Below are positions 1 through 7,258 of a DNA stretch of 14,922 bases, one piece after another; position 1 is the stretch's first letter, and every line of letters begins with the position of its first letter. The position numbers and the translations under genes are program-made. The stretch is taken from NCBI GenBank assembly GCA_026995985.1, contig JALWNF010000141.1:1-14922 (forward strand). Reading direction: 5' to 3'. This DNA is from Campylobacteraceae bacterium. GTDB lineage: Bacteria; Campylobacterota; Campylobacteria; Campylobacterales; Sulfurovaceae. A model generated the notes under the pieces. That model did no database searches and was not told the DNA's origin. It saw nothing but the letters and a program-made list of their open reading frames with translations.

Positions 1-798
1 AAACCAACTATTGGTGTTGCTACTTCATTTGGTCTTATTGGAGCTATTATAACTTATGTTCTTGTTAAGCCTAGAATTAGCTCAAAGATTGGAAACCTTG
101 AGAATGATAGAAGTGCTATTAATACTCTCTTTACTATTCCTCTTATCTTTGCTGCTGCAATGTTGAGTTTTGCTCATGGAGCAAATGATGTAGCTAATGC
201 AGTCGGTCCTCTAGCTGCTATCTACGATGCACTCTCTCATGCTACTATCTCTGCTAAAGCCTCTATTCCTCTATGGGTTATGGTTACAGGTGGTGTTGGT
301 ATCTCTGTTGGTCTTACTCTCTTTGGTCCAAGACTCATTAAAACGGTTGGTTCAGAGATTACAGAGCTAGACCCTATGAGAGCCTTCTCTATTATGATGG
401 CTGCTGCTATTACTGTTGTTATTGCCTCTCAACTTGGGTTACCTGTATCATCTACACATATTGCTGTTGGTGGTGTATTTGGTGTTGGTTTCTTAAGAGA
501 GTGGTTAGATAGAAAAGGAACTGATGAGAAGCGTATTGCACTAGAGAAGCAACGAGAAAAGGTACAAGCACTTAAAAATGAGCTTGAAAATGTAGATGAT
601 GCAGAGCGTAAACTAAAGCTCTATGAGACTATTAAGTATGAGAAGAAGAAGACAAAAGCCCTCAAAAGAGCTGTTAAAGAGACCTATGTAAAACGTGGTA
701 TGGTTAACAAAATTGTTGCTGCTTGGATTATTACTGTTCCTGCTGCTGCTGTTCTCTCTGCTATTATCTTCTTTATTATTAAAGGTATTGGGGCGTAA
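1..798 (+). CDS. PiT-family inorganic phosphate permease, C-terminal part (5' end outside window)
   Basis: The reading frame is open from base 1, so the gene starts before the window and 265 residues of its C-terminal part are seen. The PiT signature GANDVANAVGP is at visible residues 60-70, preceded by a hydrophobic helix. A second family-typical stretch, LPVSSTHIAVGGVFGVGF, follows about 85 residues later. PiT proteins import phosphate (or metal-phosphate) across the inner membrane by ion symport. After the second motif there is a strongly charged Lys/Glu-rich segment of about 70 residues (visible residues 166-234) that is probably a cytoplasmic coiled coil, then one last membrane helix rich in Ile and Phe. 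Such a loop before the final helix is seen in some long bacterial PiT proteins. A terminator-like hairpin follows the TAA stop closely. The family is clear; the transported ion pair cannot be told from sequence. Confidence 0.93.
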   Translation, partial: KPTIGVATSFGLIGAIITYVLVKPRISSKIGNLENDRSAINTLFTIPLIFAAAMLSFAHGANDVANAVGPLAAIYDALSHATISAKASIPLWVMVTGGVGISVGLTLFGPRLIKTVGSEITELDPMRAFSIMMAAAITVVIASQLGLPVSSTHIAVGGVFGVGFLREWLDRKGTDEKRIALEKQREKVQALKNELENVDDAERKLKLYETIKYEKKKTKALKRAVKETYVKRGMVNKIVAAWIITVPAAAVLSAIIFFIIKGIGA

Positions 799-806
799 AA
801 ACTTAA

Positions 807-831
807 AACAACAAAGCATTGCTTTGTTGTT
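807..831 (+). terminator. Hairpin downstream of the phosphate permease
   Basis: A perfect 11-bp inverted repeat, AACAACAAAGC / GCTTTGTTGTT, with a 3-nt loop (ATT) begins 8 nt after the permease stop codon. The descending arm ends in GTTGTTAATC, so there is no long U tract, but the low-GC stem and its position fit a factor-independent terminator of an AT-rich genome. It lies immediately upstream of the response regulator promoter and would insulate the two genes. Confidence 0.6.
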
Positions 832-835
832 AATC

Positions 836-844
836 TGCTATACT
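836..844 (+). promoter_or_regulatory. Extended -10 promoter of the response regulator, predicted leaderless start
   Basis: TGCTATACT matches an extended -10 element (TGn followed by TATACT). Its last base is 7 nt before the A of the response regulator ATG, so transcription should begin at or within a base of the start codon. No Shine-Dalgarno-like sequence lies between the -10 box and the ATG (the intervening bases are TTCCTTT). A leaderless mRNA follows as an inference. No good -35 box is seen, which is usual for sigma-70 promoters of Campylobacterota. Confidence 0.5.
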
Positions 845-851
845 TCCTTTT

Positions 852-1529
852 ATGAAACATCAAAACTCCTCCATTGAGATTGTTATTATTGAAGATGAAG
901 AGGATATTTTAGAGCTACTAGAGTATCATCTTCAAAAGGCTGGGTTTGAGACTATTGGCTTTAGCTCAACACAAAGAGTTGAGCAGTTTTTAGAAGAGGA
1001 GAGTCCATCTTTGCTTATAGTTGATAGAAACCTACCCTTAGTTGAAGGCTCAGAATTTATAAAAGAGATGAGAGAAAAAGGATACGATGTTCCTGTTATC
1101 TTTCTAACAGCCAAAGATAGTGACCAAGCTATAGATGAGGGCTATCTTCGTGGTGCAGATGACTACATAACAAAACCCTTTCGTATGCAAGAGCTACTCC
1201 ACCGTGTTAATGCTCTCTTACGACGTTCAGGGGTTACTCAACAGGCAAAGCTTAAACATCGCGACCTACTTTTAGATGTAGAGGCACAGACTCTATTTAT
1301 AGACAACAAACCTATAAAACTTACCAAAATGGAGTTTAATCTACTCCATACATTTATGAAAAACCCTAACAAAGTACTCCAAAGAGAGTTTTTAGTTAAT
1401 GAGATTTCCGAAGAATCACAAGGAAAGACCATTAATGTTGCCATTAATCGCCTAAAAAACAAAATAGACCCCAATGGAGTTAAAGAGTATATTAGCTCTG
1501 TTTGGGGGGTGGGGTATAAACTAAATTAA
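852..1529 (+). CDS. OmpR/PhoB-family two-component response regulator
   Basis: The 225-residue protein has an N-terminal receiver domain (about residues 8-120) and a C-terminal winged-helix DNA-binding domain (about 130-225). Receiver residues are in place: acidic pair E14/D15, phospho-acceptor D58 (in LLIVDRNLP), T86 and K108 (in ADDYITKPF). The C-terminal half has the usual recognition-helix region (GKTINVAINRLKNKI) and ends in the family-typical SSVWGVGYKLN. It should be a DNA-binding transcription factor switched by phosphorylation. No histidine kinase is in the window, and the next gene is convergent, so the partner is either upstream of the permease or unlinked. The permease next door suggests phosphate control (PhoB-like), but neighbourhood alone does not prove that. 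The ATG has no ribosome binding site and sits at the predicted transcription start. Confidence 0.94.
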   Translation: MKHQNSSIEIVIIEDEEDILELLEYHLQKAGFETIGFSSTQRVEQFLEEESPSLLIVDRNLPLVEGSEFIKEMREKGYDVPVIFLTAKDSDQAIDEGYLRGADDYITKPFRMQELLHRVNALLRRSGVTQQAKLKHRDLLLDVEAQTLFIDNKPIKLTKMEFNLLHTFMKNPNKVLQREFLVNEISEESQGKTINVAINRLKNKIDPNGVKEYISSVWGVGYKLN

Positions 1530-1560
1530 ACCTCTTTACCATTGGGAGGGATTAAGAATA

Positions 1561-1587
1561 AGGGCAGAGACAAAGGTCGCCCCTACA
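1561..1587 (-). repeat. REP-like palindrome 1 (TGTAGGGGCGACC type)
   Basis: Read on the minus strand the element begins TGTAGGGGCGACC and ends in TCTGCCCT. It can fold with AGGGC/GCCC and GAC/GTC stems around an AAAG loop, and is imperfect. It starts 2 nt after the stop codon of the minus-strand peptidase gene and fills the gap between two convergent genes. It shares its TGTAGGG head and following GCGA with the element at 12381-12406. GTAG-headed hairpins are the hallmark of REP elements mobilised by IS200/IS605-like REP transposases; membership here is inferred. It may also help end transcription from both sides. Confidence 0.55.
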
Positions 1588-1589
1588 TC

Positions 1590-4250
1590 CTAAAAACTCC
1601 CCCCAAATAAAATACGTACCTTATTTGGCTCAAACGCATCTCTGTTATAAATCCACTCTACACTAAGAGGGAATCCCATTTTATGAAGGAATAAGAGGTC
1701 AAACTCTGTCCCTAAAATTGTCTCATCATAACTCTTAGAGACAAAACGGTTAAAATCTATCTCATAATGCCTCTGTTTTACATAGAGAGTCTCTCTTTGC
1801 AAAGAGATAGGAAATGAGTAGAAGTAGAGTGAACCATCAAAAACCTTAGCTAAAGAGAGTTCTGCCATCTTTGCCTCTTTAGCATAGCTTTTAAAAGTAA
1901 AACTTGGAATATCTAAAGTTCCTAAATCAGACTGAATACTACTAAAAGTATCATCTAACTCTATCCCTTTTTCATTTAGAAAATCAACCTTATCACTCTT
2001 TAAGTAAGCACCTTTTAGCCCTATATAACTCTGCCATGCTAAATCGTGTTTAAAGCTATATTTTGCTCCATACATGCTATTGTCTCTATCGTCACTAACA
2101 AAAAGATTTAGCCCATTAAGAGAGTTTGCATATTTGCTAAAACCATACCTCTTTTTATTTAAAATATCAAGAGAGAGTGTTAAGGGTTCTCTATAGATAC
2201 TATCATAGGGTTTAGAAAAAGCTAAAGTACTAAAGAGGCTCCAATACCCCTGCTCTAACCAAGGAAAGGTTGCATATAGCTCATAACCACTATCTCTATA
2301 GTCACTGTTATTGTAGTTGCTATTTTTGAAAACCCTATAGTAAGAGGCTCCAAAGTTTAATCTAAAAGCAGAGTTATCATAACTTGCTCCGATAACCTCT
2401 CGCTTTTTATTGTGCGAACCAATTACATAGAGTTGATTTTGCCACAATGGGTCAGTAAACATTGCTATGGCATTAACTTCAAAACCATTTAGGTCACTAT
2501 AGTAAAAATAAGGAGCCAAATAGCTATACTCTAATCTTGTTAAAGAGTTGTAAGATTTTGATTTTAATAGTGTTTGATTTCTATCTCCAAAAGGCTTATT
2601 AGTTAAAATGTTTTCCTTTTCAACAGCCTCAATCTTTTGAGCATAGAGGCTACTACTCTTAAAATCACCTATAGAGATAATCAGATAACTATACCCCTCT
2701 GCCCCAACTGTAACAGCTAATGCTTTTTGGTCATCTAAAAGCTTAAAGTCAATAATATTGTCAGCCTCATTAACTCGCTTAATCTCTCCATTGGCAAATC
2801 TATAAATAGTAGAGCCATGTTCGCTAGAGCCTATAAAGTAGATACCCCCTTGCTCATCTACATCAACAACAAATCCATAATGACCATCAAAAGAGTAGAG
2901 TGCTATTTGGTTTTTAAAGAGAGTTCGTTTTTTGTCATCTTGTTTAAAGTAGTATAGGTCATCTTTGTCTACATGAATAGAGGAGTAGCTTGTGGTATAG
3001 AACTTATCATCTACATAAACCTTGGGAGCTTCCAATGAACTTTTTACATCTACATAGACCTCTTTACCACTCTTGGTATAGCCTTGAATAGCTTTTCCAC
3101 CTGTTCCCTCTTTTAAAAATCCACTACTATCAAAAAGACCCATCTCTATCTTAATAGGTGAAGTTTTTGCTGAACTTTGAGTATAATACTCACCATTAAC
3201 CTTAAAAACTTCTCCCTCTCTAAAACTATCGGAAATAGAGCTAACTTTTCTAGTTTTTCTATCTATTTTTAAAAGTTTAGGCTCTGACTTTCTATCACCT
3301 ATAAGTGTATATATCTCTTTACTATCTCCATTGAGAGGAACAAACAGTTTACTTGTTGCTACTACCTCTCCTCTAAGCTCTTTTGCTAAAGCGTGTTTCT
3401 CTTTTATCTCCTCTACAAACTCCTCTAGCAACACTTCAAAACTCTTACCAAACTGCTCTTTAAAGATACTATTGGTAAAAAAAGGAAAAGCCTGAGTTGC
3501 ATAACGCTTAAAGTAACTATTGACTCTTTCAACTCCATAACGCTTAACTAAAAACTGCTGAAAAAAGCCACCTACTAGATAGAAATGCTCACCATATGGA
3601 AACTCTAGTGTAGAGTTATACATAAGCTCTGGTGTAATCTCTCCAGCCTTTGCCAAAGCTACCACTTCAGCTAAAGCGTACCCTGAAAAGAGTCGTCCAC
3701 CATTGCCAAAGCGTGACTCATTCATAACTGCATTTCCCTCTAAAATAAACGGACTCTCTGTTATATTAGGAATAGGAAAGATAGGTAAAAAGCCCAAAAA
3801 AGCAACAGGATTATTTCCAAAAAGTGTATGTCCTACCTTTGAGATGCTATTCTCTTTTGGATTTAACTGAAAGTTGTGAGCTGTCTCATGAATAAGCAGA
3901 GTTTTCAGCCAAGAGGAGAAACAGAAGTAGTCAACATAAGAAGCTCCTGCTCCATAAAAGAGTTGCATATTAAAAGGTATTTGTGTAGAGAAACCATTTG
4001 CTATTTGGTTATTTGAAGTTGCTAATCCTACACGAAGTCTGTCATCTAACGCAAATCCAAACTCCTTCTCATAAACTTTAATAATATCTTCTTGGTATGC
4101 TTTTATATCAGAGAGACTCTCTTTGTACTCTGCTCCATAAATATAACTTACCTCTTTATCGTCACTAACCTCATACTCATCAGGAACAACCACTCCTGCG
4201 ATAGCAGAAGAGAGAAATAACAGAATAGTAAAACATATCTTTTTAACCAT
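1590..4250 (-). CDS. Exported HETAH zinc peptidase with probable beta-propeller and outer-membrane beta-barrel
   Basis: This 886-residue protein begins with a signal peptide (hydrophobic core about residues 5-16, likely cleavage after SSAIA at 18). A gluzincin-type zinc peptidase domain follows: HETAH at 121-125 gives two His ligands and the catalytic Glu, and EGNAVMNESR at 171-180 supplies the probable Glu ligand (E171), resembling the EGLAxYxE pattern of TolB-propeller-linked peptidases. Residues about 300-570 have short repeating strand patterns consistent with a beta-propeller. From about 590 (DLNGFEVNAIAMFTDPLWQ) to the end the sequence alternates aromatic and polar residues like a beta-barrel, and it ends in Phe (ILFGGSF), the usual outer-membrane insertion signal. 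The catalytic domain is thus probably periplasmic or surface exposed and anchored by the barrel. Its start codon overlaps the stop of the upstream AAA+ ATPase gene by one base (TAATG), indicating translational coupling. Substrate unknown; the peptidase and barrel calls are firmer than the propeller. Confidence 0.75.
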   Translation of the reverse strand: MVKKICFTILLFLSSAIAGVVVPDEYEVSDDKEVSYIYGAEYKESLSDIKAYQEDIIKVYEKEFGFALDDRLRVGLATSNNQIANGFSTQIPFNMQLFYGAGASYVDYFCFSSWLKTLLIHETAHNFQLNPKENSISKVGHTLFGNNPVAFLGFLPIFPIPNITESPFILEGNAVMNESRFGNGGRLFSGYALAEVVALAKAGEITPELMYNSTLEFPYGEHFYLVGGFFQQFLVKRYGVERVNSYFKRYATQAFPFFTNSIFKEQFGKSFEVLLEEFVEEIKEKHALAKELRGEVVATSKLFVPLNGDSKEIYTLIGDRKSEPKLLKIDRKTRKVSSISDSFREGEVFKVNGEYYTQSSAKTSPIKIEMGLFDSSGFLKEGTGGKAIQGYTKSGKEVYVDVKSSLEAPKVYVDDKFYTTSYSSIHVDKDDLYYFKQDDKKRTLFKNQIALYSFDGHYGFVVDVDEQGGIYFIGSSEHGSTIYRFANGEIKRVNEADNIIDFKLLDDQKALAVTVGAEGYSYLIISIGDFKSSSLYAQKIEAVEKENILTNKPFGDRNQTLLKSKSYNSLTRLEYSYLAPYFYYSDLNGFEVNAIAMFTDPLWQNQLYVIGSHNKKREVIGASYDNSAFRLNFGASYYRVFKNSNYNNSDYRDSGYELYATFPWLEQGYWSLFSTLAFSKPYDSIYREPLTLSLDILNKKRYGFSKYANSLNGLNLFVSDDRDNSMYGAKYSFKHDLAWQSYIGLKGAYLKSDKVDFLNEKGIELDDTFSSIQSDLGTLDIPSFTFKSYAKEAKMAELSLAKVFDGSLYFYSFPISLQRETLYVKQRHYEIDFNRFVSKSYDETILGTEFDLLFLHKMGFPLSVEWIYNRDAFEPNKVRILFGGSF

Positions 4251-5983
4251 TAAACTTTAAATCCCATGCTTTTAGTACCCTCAAAACTAGCACCAAGCTC
4301 TTTCTCTATCTCCTCTAAAAAATCTTTCATAGTAAATACACTCTCCTCTCGTACTGCAACCTTATAGGCTGTATTTCTAACAATCAAATCTATCTGCCCA
4401 CCTGTTAGCTCATAACGTGCTAACTGCTCAACCTCAAACCCCTCTTCGTAGTCAGCCTTTTCAGGTAACATAAAGTGCCATAGACGTTTACGCTCTCTCT
4501 TCCCTGGTTTTTTAAACTCTATCTTGTAGTTGAAGCGTCTGGAAAAGGCTTTGTCAATGTTGTCAAGTAGGTTTGTTGTCGCAATCAAAATTCCCTCAAA
4601 CTTCTCTATCTGCTCTAGGAAAATATTTTGCATCTGATTATGCATCTTATCGGCTGAACTACCTGCTCCTTGAGTTCTTGCACTTAAAAACTGGTCAGCT
4701 TCATTTAGAAGTAAAATTGGGTCTACTTTAGCTTTTTTACTTAGTGATTTAAAGTCATCAAAAATCTTACGAACATTCTTCTCACTCTCACCCACATACA
4801 TCGACAAAATCTTAGAGCAGTCAAAACTTAAAATCGGTCGCTTAAGTGTCTTAGCTAGACTCATAGCTGTCATAGTTTTTCCTGTTCCTGGGTGACCATA
4901 GAAGATAATCTTTGCATCAATCCCTTTGCGTCTGTCTCTAATGCCCCACTCTTTTAGTTTGGCAAAGACATCTTTATCTACCTGTTTTATAAGTGTATTT
5001 AAGACCTCTCTTGTCTTTGGGTGAAGTACAACATCACTCAAATCGGTAGTAGGTGTAAGATACTCAAACAAATCCTGCTCCTCTACCAACTTGTCTAGCT
5101 TTAACTTAGTTACTTTTTTCTTCTTATTTGGGTGAATAATCTTCTGTAAAATCTCCTCTTCTATATAAAAAGAACGAGAGATTCCACCAAACATATTGAG
5201 TATCTCCTCATAGTCAATAATATTGTCACTAATAAGTCGCGAACCATCTTCAAGTAAAGCACGGTTGCGAATCTTGTCATACTCATCTACAGAGATAAGC
5301 TCAATAAGAGTATTCATATCTCTTAGTTGCCCCTCACCACCTGCATACTCCTCTTTTAAAAGTGCTAAAAAGATTTTCTTCTCTCGCTCATCAAACTCCT
5401 TCTCTTTAAAGAACTCCTCAACTACAATTGGCTCTTGGGTAATCTTTAGTCTCTCAACAATACGTTGTGTAAGAAGTGCTAACTTGCTTTTAAGCCGTCC
5501 TACACTTAAAGAGGTCTCCAAAAAGCCCTGCTTAGAGTTAGACATTTGAAAGAGCAAATCAATCACATCAAACTGGTCTTGTAGATACTCTAAGTGGTCG
5601 GTATATGGCTTAATATCAGGCAAAGAAATCTCTAGTGAACCCTCCTCTAAAAGACGAAGTAGACTCATAGTAGGAGCAACAGAGGTGTTTAAAATCTCTA
5701 GTTTAGAGACCTCTTGTACCTTTATCTGTCCAAAACTAATCTGAACAATCCAACCCATATCCATTAGCTTTTTAACAATACTTAGATGATTTAGGTAGTC
5801 ATACCCCTCATACTCAAAGTTCTCTTGCAAAATATCAAGTACAGCTGTCTCCTCTATACCTTTAACAAAACGTCTACAGATATATTGTAAAATTTTTGCC
5901 TCTTGGCGTGTACACTTTAAGTGAGGGAAGATTTTTGCTTTGGTAACATTTTTGGCTTCAATAAAATCGATAAGATACTTCAA
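4250..5983 (-). CDS. AAA+ ATPase with N-terminal winged-helix-like region
   Basis: The 577-residue protein has a C-terminal AAA+ module (about 325-570): Walker A GHPGTGKT at 363-370, Walker B ILLLNEAD at 423-430, sensor 1 ATTN at 468-471, a probable arginine finger SRRF at 481-484, and a sensor-2-like LTGGQIDLIVR. The usual Walker B Asp before the catalytic Glu is Asn here; the Glu is kept, so hydrolysis should be possible. The first 90 residues (TRQEAKILQYICRRF and the following helix-strand pattern) look like a winged-helix domain, and residues 100-320 are mostly helical and charged. No signal peptide or membrane helix is seen, so it is cytoplasmic. The start is TTG, chosen because AGGA lies 7 nt upstream and no ATG fits better. 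It is translationally coupled to the downstream outer-membrane peptidase, though the two proteins act in different compartments. The client is unknown. Confidence 0.85.
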   Translation of the reverse strand: MKYLIDFIEAKNVTKAKIFPHLKCTRQEAKILQYICRRFVKGIEETAVLDILQENFEYEGYDYLNHLSIVKKLMDMGWIVQISFGQIKVQEVSKLEILNTSVAPTMSLLRLLEEGSLEISLPDIKPYTDHLEYLQDQFDVIDLLFQMSNSKQGFLETSLSVGRLKSKLALLTQRIVERLKITQEPIVVEEFFKEKEFDEREKKIFLALLKEEYAGGEGQLRDMNTLIELISVDEYDKIRNRALLEDGSRLISDNIIDYEEILNMFGGISRSFYIEEEILQKIIHPNKKKKVTKLKLDKLVEEQDLFEYLTPTTDLSDVVLHPKTREVLNTLIKQVDKDVFAKLKEWGIRDRRKGIDAKIIFYGHPGTGKTMTAMSLAKTLKRPILSFDCSKILSMYVGESEKNVRKIFDDFKSLSKKAKVDPILLLNEADQFLSARTQGAGSSADKMHNQMQNIFLEQIEKFEGILIATTNLLDNIDKAFSRRFNYKIEFKKPGKRERKRLWHFMLPEKADYEEGFEVEQLARYELTGGQIDLIVRNTAYKVAVREESVFTMKDFLEEIEKELGASFEGTKSMGFKV

Positions 5984-6011
5984 AGTCTATTCCTAAATAA
6001 GTAATTTACCT

Positions 6012-6020
6012 ATTATAACA
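6012..6020 (-). promoter_or_regulatory. Extended -10 promoter of the AAA+ ATPase / peptidase operon
   Basis: On the minus strand TGTTATAAT (TGn plus perfect TATAAT) lies 28 nt upstream of the TTG start of the ATPase. Predicted transcription start is near 6005, giving a leader of about 22 nt containing the AGGA ribosome binding site. No TTGACA-like box is present. The identical nonamer occurs at 6222-6230 and 8719-8727, both also oriented into minus-strand genes. Confidence 0.6.
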
Positions 6021-6171
6021 GAAATAGTGCTATTTTTTGCATTAACATCACTTTCATAGAGGGAAGATATTGTTATTTTTTAACTTTAGAAGGTCGACAA
6101 CTCTTAACTGTCTCATTTTTGAGTGTTTAGGGAAATAGGGAGGAAAGTAATATGAAGTTAAAAGTTATCGT

Positions 6172-6215
6172 ATGAGAGCCGAATCGAAAAAAGGGAAAAA
6201 CAATTCAACTCTCAT
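6172..6215 (-). promoter_or_regulatory. Hairpin at the predicted 5' end of a longer leader transcript
   Basis: ATGAGAG (6172-6178) and CTCTCAT (6209-6215) are perfectly complementary. Inside, after a 2x2 internal loop, GAATCG (6181-6186) pairs with CAATTC (6201-6206) with one G-U pair. The loop is purine-rich on the plus strand and pyrimidine-rich on the minus strand. The promoter at 6222-6230 would start transcription at about 6215, so the hairpin would be the first structure of the RNA. That RNA would run about 230 nt to the ATPase start, or could be a small RNA. The function is inferred only. Confidence 0.4.
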
Positions 6216-6221
6216 GACAAT

Positions 6222-6230
6222 ATTATAACA
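6222..6230 (-). promoter_or_regulatory. Second extended -10 promoter upstream of the ATPase operon
   Basis: TGTTATAAT on the minus strand, with a strongly AT-rich upstream flank full of A and T runs, which is the context favoured by the main sigma factor of Campylobacterota in place of a -35 box. It would give a transcript beginning at the hairpin 6215-6172. Confidence 0.45.
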
Positions 6231-6481
6231 TTAAAATTTAATTTTTTTATAAAAAAGTAGAATATTTCTTAAAATTTTTTTAAAATATAAATCTTATTTT
6301 GCAAAGCAAAGCACCTAATGTTATTTAAACTATCAATTCTATTTTTTATAGTTTTTAAATGTTTATATACTATTTTTATAGAGATTTTAAAACATTTTCT
6401 ACAACTCTATTTTTATTATAAAATCAATTTAATATAAATATATTTTTTAATATATAGCAAATAGATATATAATTCTTATTA

Positions 6482-7258
6482 TTAATCTGTAATAAAGAAA
6501 CGACTCACCTCTTTAACTCGTATTCCCTGTTGAACAAAATAGTCACGCCATAAATTTTTAACAGCATTTATTAACTCCATCTTATGTCTACGTCGTTCAA
6601 TAACATGCATATATACTGTTACTCTAGCTTTGGTTGGGAGAGGATACTCCTTAATTAACTCCTTTACTGATGGTAGTTTTCCTTTATAGAAACTAAACTT
6701 ATGTCCATTTTCCATAAAGTCACTTACTATGTGTATCTCTGCCTTTGGACTCTTAATATCATCAAAAATAGTAGTTATGGTCTCAAAAAGAGGAGATGTC
6801 TGGGCTGTACCTGATTTACTTAAAAGAGTAGTAATGTCAAAAAGAGGCTCTTCAAAAGCTAAAATAAACTTAGCTCTAATATCTCTACAGTTTTCATAAA
6901 GAGCATTACAGTCAGCCTCACTACCTGGGCTACACTTATCAAAGATTTTTTTAACTCTTGTCTCTTTGCCTTTGCTTCCAGAGAGAGACAAGATATTTAG
7001 ACGGCTATTTACAGGGATATTCTCTCCAATATGAGAGAGCCACTCCTCTATTCTCTCTACATTAGCACTACTCCATCTGTCACTCTTATCAATTAGAACA
7101 ACTCTTTTTAGTGGGCTTGGTCTATTTTTAAGACACATTGTCTTCTCATCAATATTATAAGATTTTGGAGTTAGTTTGTAGGCAACAACAAACCCTAAAA
7201 CTCCTAAAAGAACTAATGTTACAATAATCAATATACCCTTTATATCATCTCTACTCAT
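6482..7258 (-). CDS. Membrane-anchored vWA-like protein of unknown function
   Basis: The 258-residue protein has one N-terminal membrane helix (about residues 8-27) and a soluble domain. The domain starts with a hydrophobic strand ending in an acidic motif (VVLIDKSD, 53-60), has TSPLFETI at 154-161 and a later strand ending IHIVSD at 175-180. The order Asp-x-Ser, Thr, Ser-Asp resembles the metal-binding MIDAS layout of von Willebrand A domains, although the DxSxS motif is incomplete. Four cysteines (42, 109, 117, 124) lie in the visible sequence, three of them in a CSPG...DCNALYENC segment. It overlaps the upstream membrane-protein gene by 4 nt (ATGA), so the two are translationally coupled and probably work together at the inner membrane. 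I do not recognise a named family and assign no function. Confidence 0.7.
   Translation of the reverse strand: MSRDDIKGILIIVTLVLLGVLGFVVAYKLTPKSYNIDEKTMCLKNRPSPLKRVVLIDKSDRWSSANVERIEEWLSHIGENIPVNSRLNILSLSGSKGKETRVKKIFDKCSPGSEADCNALYENCRDIRAKFILAFEEPLFDITTLLSKSGTAQTSPLFETITTIFDDIKSPKAEIHIVSDFMENGHKFSFYKGKLPSVKELIKEYPLPTKARVTVYMHVIERRRHKMELINAVKNLWRDYFVQQGIRVKEVSRFFITD

Larger units (their letters stand above)
5984..6481. other. 498-bp gene-free intergenic region
   Basis: No convincing coding sequence is found. Proximal to the ATPase there is one extended -10 promoter (6012-6020). Around 6172-6230 there is a second promoter with a hairpin at its predicted transcript start. From 6241 to 6480 the sequence is about 87% A+T (roughly 31 G/C in 240 bases by hand count) with long A and T runs and a perfect palindrome TTTTTTATAAAAAA at 6243-6256. 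The AT tract lies directly upstream of the second promoter and downstream of the vWA gene stop. No GC-rich terminator hairpin is evident after that stop. No DnaA-box cluster is visible. Confidence 0.6.

Noticed and set aside
5223..5549. 108-codon plus-strand frame inside the AAA+ ATPase gene
   Set aside because: Antisense shadow, Ser-rich from complementary codons, with no ribosome binding site or motifs.
6152..6175. Tiny ORF MKLKVIV behind a strong GGAGGA ribosome binding site, with an overlapping 18-codon frame and an A-AAA-AAG slippery string after it
   Set aside because: It is only 7 codons long, no plus-strand promoter is visible, and no downstream plus-strand gene exists for it to regulate; the match is probably chance in purine-rich DNA.
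6241..6480. AT-rich tract as a replication origin
   Set aside because: No DnaA-box cluster (TTATNCACA type) was seen on either strand and no replication gene is near.
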